This document shows, one piece after another, positions 7,996 through 10,000 of a stretch of 10,000 nucleotides of DNA. Each line of letters opens with the position of its first letter. Positions within the stretch are counted from its first letter, which is position 1. The position numbers were made by a program, and so were the translations under genes. Below the pieces are notes generated by a model. That model ran no database searches and was not told the DNA's origin. It saw only the letters and a list, made by a program, of their open reading frames with translations. The stretch comes from Actinidia chinensis (lineage: Eukaryota; Streptophyta; Magnoliopsida; Ericales; Actinidiaceae), in contig CM018892.1 in the NCBI GenBank assembly GCA_009663005.1, forward strand, positions 9,184,367 through 9,194,366, given 5' to 3'.

Positions 7996-8014
7996 TCCCC
8001 GCACAACGGTGCCA
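7996..8014 (-). promoter_or_regulatory. Gypsy primer-binding site complementary to tRNA-Asp
   Basis: The - strand reads TGGCACCGTTGTGCGGGGA. The plant tRNA-Asp 3' end, CCA included, calls for TGGCGCCGTTGCCGGGGA, so the site fits with one transition, one inserted base and one further change. It is preceded on the - strand by CAAGTTTT, the usual lead-in of this element type. It fixes the element's orientation and the LTR border to its right. Confidence 0.85.
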
Positions 8015-8441
8015 AAAACTTGATGCGCTCCCAGAAGTGGAATTCTTACCGCAAGTGTAGCGGGTCACGAAGTATTAAAAACCCCAAATTATGAGTATCG
8101 TATCCCACAAGAAAATAGTGCAAAGGTGACAACAAGAGACCAACACTAGACGCAATCTAACCAAACCTCTACTACGCTTCAAAAAGTTAAAAATAAAAAT
8201 ATTATTTTTTTTGAGTTTGCTGATTTTAGACTAAAATTTAAAATAATAACAAAAAAATATGACAAACAGGGGAAACTTGATATAAAAAGAACTCAGAATC
8301 GATTGATCAGTTAACGAGTCTCTCGGAATCCCAATATTATAACTCAAATCCTGCGACTCATCTTGAGTCTCGGATTCGAAAGATTTAACTTTTAAACCGA
8401 ATATTCCGGACTTATTCATTGTAATAATTTGGTTGTTATGG

Positions 8442-8631
8442 ATCATGGTAATTGCATCAGCGATCCGTATCACAAAGGGTTATCGAACATAATTCTGACT
8501 CCCAGTTTCGAAAGTAAATAGATTTTCCCCCCCCCCCGGAATTGTTTTTTAATCATGGTAATACATCATCGATCCGAATAACCAAGAATAGTTAATCCGA
8601 ACAACTATTACTTCCAAGTTTTCGAAAATAT
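8442..8631. repeat. Degenerate duplication of ~80 bp inside the gypsy LTR
   Basis: ATCATGGTAAT...GCATCAGCGATCCGTAT...CCCAGTTTCGAAAGTAAAT (8442-8519) recurs as ATCATGGTAATACATCATCGATCCGAAT...CCAAGTTTTCGAAAATAT (8552-8631). A run of 11 C (8527-8537) lies between the copies. Confidence 0.6.
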
Positions 8632-9035
8632 TGGAGATGGTGAAGAAGAAAAATAACAAATTAAAAAGATCTAACGGGAACCTAGTTTACCTTCCATTGT
8701 TATCTTTTGATTCCCGATTAACTTTTCACAAACCAATTCCTAATTAAAAAAGACTAGCCACTCATGCTATGATAAACCAAAATCTAAATATCTAAATGCA
8801 TTGTAACATTAAATAACTAATCTAAAGCAGTAAAACCAAATTAATTTAATTAATGCAAAGATGATTGAAGAACTATGATGTATGGAACAAAACCTTAAAA
8901 TTAATCAAACCAAACAAGATTTTTTAAATGTAAGAACTTACAATAAATAATGAAAACTACTTTGAGAACTAAACTATAGGCCATAAGAAAAACCCTAAAA
9001 AGTACGGCCCCCTTCCTTCAAAAGATATACAGGAG

Positions 9036-9042
9036 ATATATA
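9036..9042 (-). promoter_or_regulatory. Candidate TATA box of the gypsy LTR
   Basis: The - strand reads TCTATATATCTCC, followed downstream by GGGGGCCGTACTTTTTAGGG. The spacing suits a transcription start near 9005-9010, which would divide U3 from R. Confidence 0.4.
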
Positions 9043-9098
9043 GATACTTTAAATTCGAGTCCTAAACTGATTAGACCCCACTGCCCAGGTTTAGCCTT

Positions 9099-9403
9099 GG
9101 CGTGCGAAACGCAAGTTTGCCCTTTGGGGATAAGCGTTCTAATGCTCAGTACAAACTTATGCCTTTTAACTCCTAGCTTCGGATGCCCACCAGGCCGTCA
9201 TCAGATTAGCATTCTAATGCTTGACATAAGCCCAATTTTCAAGTCCACACTTTTCGAACGGTAAGCAAAGGCGTTCGAATGCTCCAATTGTAACTCTCGC
9301 ACTTGTTCCGAACTGTAAGCAGGCGTTACGAACGCTATTCCTCATTTTTCTTCTTGACGTTTAACGCCTCAGGGGCCTTTCGGCATCTTGGCGTTCAAAC
9401 GCC
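9099..9403. repeat. Cluster of six or seven near-palindromic GGCGTTCGAACGCC-like boxes
   Basis: Boxes are at 9099-9112 (GGCGTGCGAAACGC), 9133-9146 (AGCGTTCTAATGCT), 9208-9221 (AGCATTCTAATGCT), 9270-9283 (GGCGTTCGAATGCT), 9322-9336 (GGCGTTACGAACGCT), 9356-9368 (GACGTTTAACGCC) and 9390-9403 (GGCGTTCAAACGCC). The fourth and fifth lie in a local tandem duplication of about 54 bp that also repeats a CACTT...CGAAC...GTAAGC lead-in. All are upstream of the presumed TATA box in the - orientation, so they occupy U3. Confidence 0.75.
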
Positions 9404-9409
9404 GATGTA

Positions 9410-9460
9410 TTTTTTTTTCCTTTTTCCTTTTTCTTTTTTCTCTTCTTTTCTTCCTCTTTT
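9410..9460 (+). repeat. 51-nt uninterrupted pyrimidine tract
   Basis: Bases 9410-9460 are all T or C on the + strand, hence all purine on the - strand. It lies just upstream of the palindrome cluster in LTR orientation. It is probably low-complexity U3 sequence. Confidence 0.7.
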
Positions 9461-9480
9461 ATCAACCTCAACCTGTAATG

Positions 9481-10000
9481 GGTTCAGACACTAATATAAG
9501 TACAATGTATGATAAAATTAAATAATTAAACTATACTAGGGCCAACTTAGATCGGTTAAATGGTGTTGGACTCCAATTATGCAGTCCAATCACCAGGAAG
9601 CAATTCGATGGATTGTATCTACATAAATGAAGCTATGATAGAATTTCATCCTCGAAAAAGATGAAGTAACAGCTTCGACTTGGTCTTAGAAATTACATTA
9701 AGAAATGGATGGTTATATCCATGAAACTCTTGATGGTATCCTTCCTACATCCATGGAGCAAAAAGAAAAACAAAGAAATATATAAGTATAACCCAACCTT
9801 AAAAAATGTATTAGGATCAAACAACAAATTGTAGGTCCCCTGTAGTTAGTGCCCATTAAATCAAGGCTCAAATTTCTATGATTTAAGCCGAATGAAGGGA
9901 TTAAAACTTAGGGTTTTAATACATATTAAAAATTTAACAAGATTGGGATAGGAAATGAACATGTTGGCACTGACAAACATAGGAAATGCTTCTAGAAAAA
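9481..10000. other. Terminal stretch without recognised features
   Basis: AT-rich sequence with no open frame worth naming, no matching repeat elsewhere in the window and no clear LTR end. A small palindrome ATGGATGGTTATATCCAT lies near 9705. It may be the outer part of the gypsy LTR or older flanking DNA. Confidence 0.4.

Larger units (their letters stand above)
8021..9480 (-). mobile_element. 5' LTR of the Athila/Tat-type gypsy element
   Basis: The border beside the primer-binding site is well placed: TGATGCGCTCCC begins at 8021, six bases from the site, so the - strand LTR ends in ATCA. On the - strand the LTR-like order is a repeat-rich U3 with palindromic boxes (9403-9099), a TATA box (9042-9036), a TAGGGTTTTT stretch (about 9000-8990), and a U5 ending in GACCCGCTACACTTGCGG, typical of this family by recollection. 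The far end is not resolved; 9480 is my estimate where LTR-like features stop, and it could extend to about 9540 or beyond. No second LTR is in the window. Confidence 0.65.

Noticed and set aside
8231..8473. 80-codon - strand frame
   Set aside because: It lies in the gypsy LTR, partly in the internal duplication, and has no domain.
9303..9494. 63-codon + strand frame
   Set aside because: Most of it is the translation of the pyrimidine tract (Phe/Ser/Leu runs) in the LTR.
1..10000. tRNA or rRNA genes, CRISPR array, bacterial operon or defence system
   Set aside because: No cloverleaf-like sequence was spotted apart from the tRNA-complementary primer sites, no regular spacer array is present, and all recognised content is plant retrotransposon or MITE sequence.

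Overview
This window looks like heterochromatic or intergenic DNA from a plant nuclear genome, probably a flowering plant. It is AT-rich, has no long open reading frame, and nearly everything recognisable is transposable-element debris. I see no intact host gene, tRNA, rRNA or CRISPR array, and no feature of a bacterial replicon.

Layout from left to right: (1) bases 1-467 are a small element with roughly 100-bp terminal inverted repeats, a MITE probably of Mutator-like type. (2) Bases 468-1205 are AT-rich unassigned DNA holding one tiny open frame that might be the start of a lost host gene. (3) Bases 1206-2761 are the 5' part of a Ty1/copia retrotransposon on the + strand: LTR end, initiator-Met primer-binding site, leader, and a broken gag with a zinc knuckle. 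(4) Bases 2762-3540 are unassigned. (5) From about 3545 to about 9480 lies a Ty3/gypsy element of the Athila/Tat (non-chromodomain) type on the - strand. Reading right to left it has a 5' LTR (8021 to about 9480), a tRNA-Asp primer-binding site (7996-8014), a leader, and a decayed gag (from about 7415 leftward). (6) That gag is interrupted at about 4166-6544 by a 2.4-kb noncoding block in + orientation that looks like a solo LTR of a different family. The same roughly 185-bp piece of gag lies on both sides of it. (7) The last 500 bases hold nothing I recognise.

No working system emerges. The genes do not cooperate; they are nested, silenced and decaying insertions. The most informative points are the gypsy gag hidden behind frameshifts on the - strand, the long duplicated flank around the inserted LTR, the set of near-palindromic GGCGTTCGAACGCC-like boxes in the Athila/Tat-type LTR, and the premature stops in the copia gag, most of which are explained by C-to-T change at CHG or CG sites. 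Family assignments rest on remembered conserved motifs; no database search was run.
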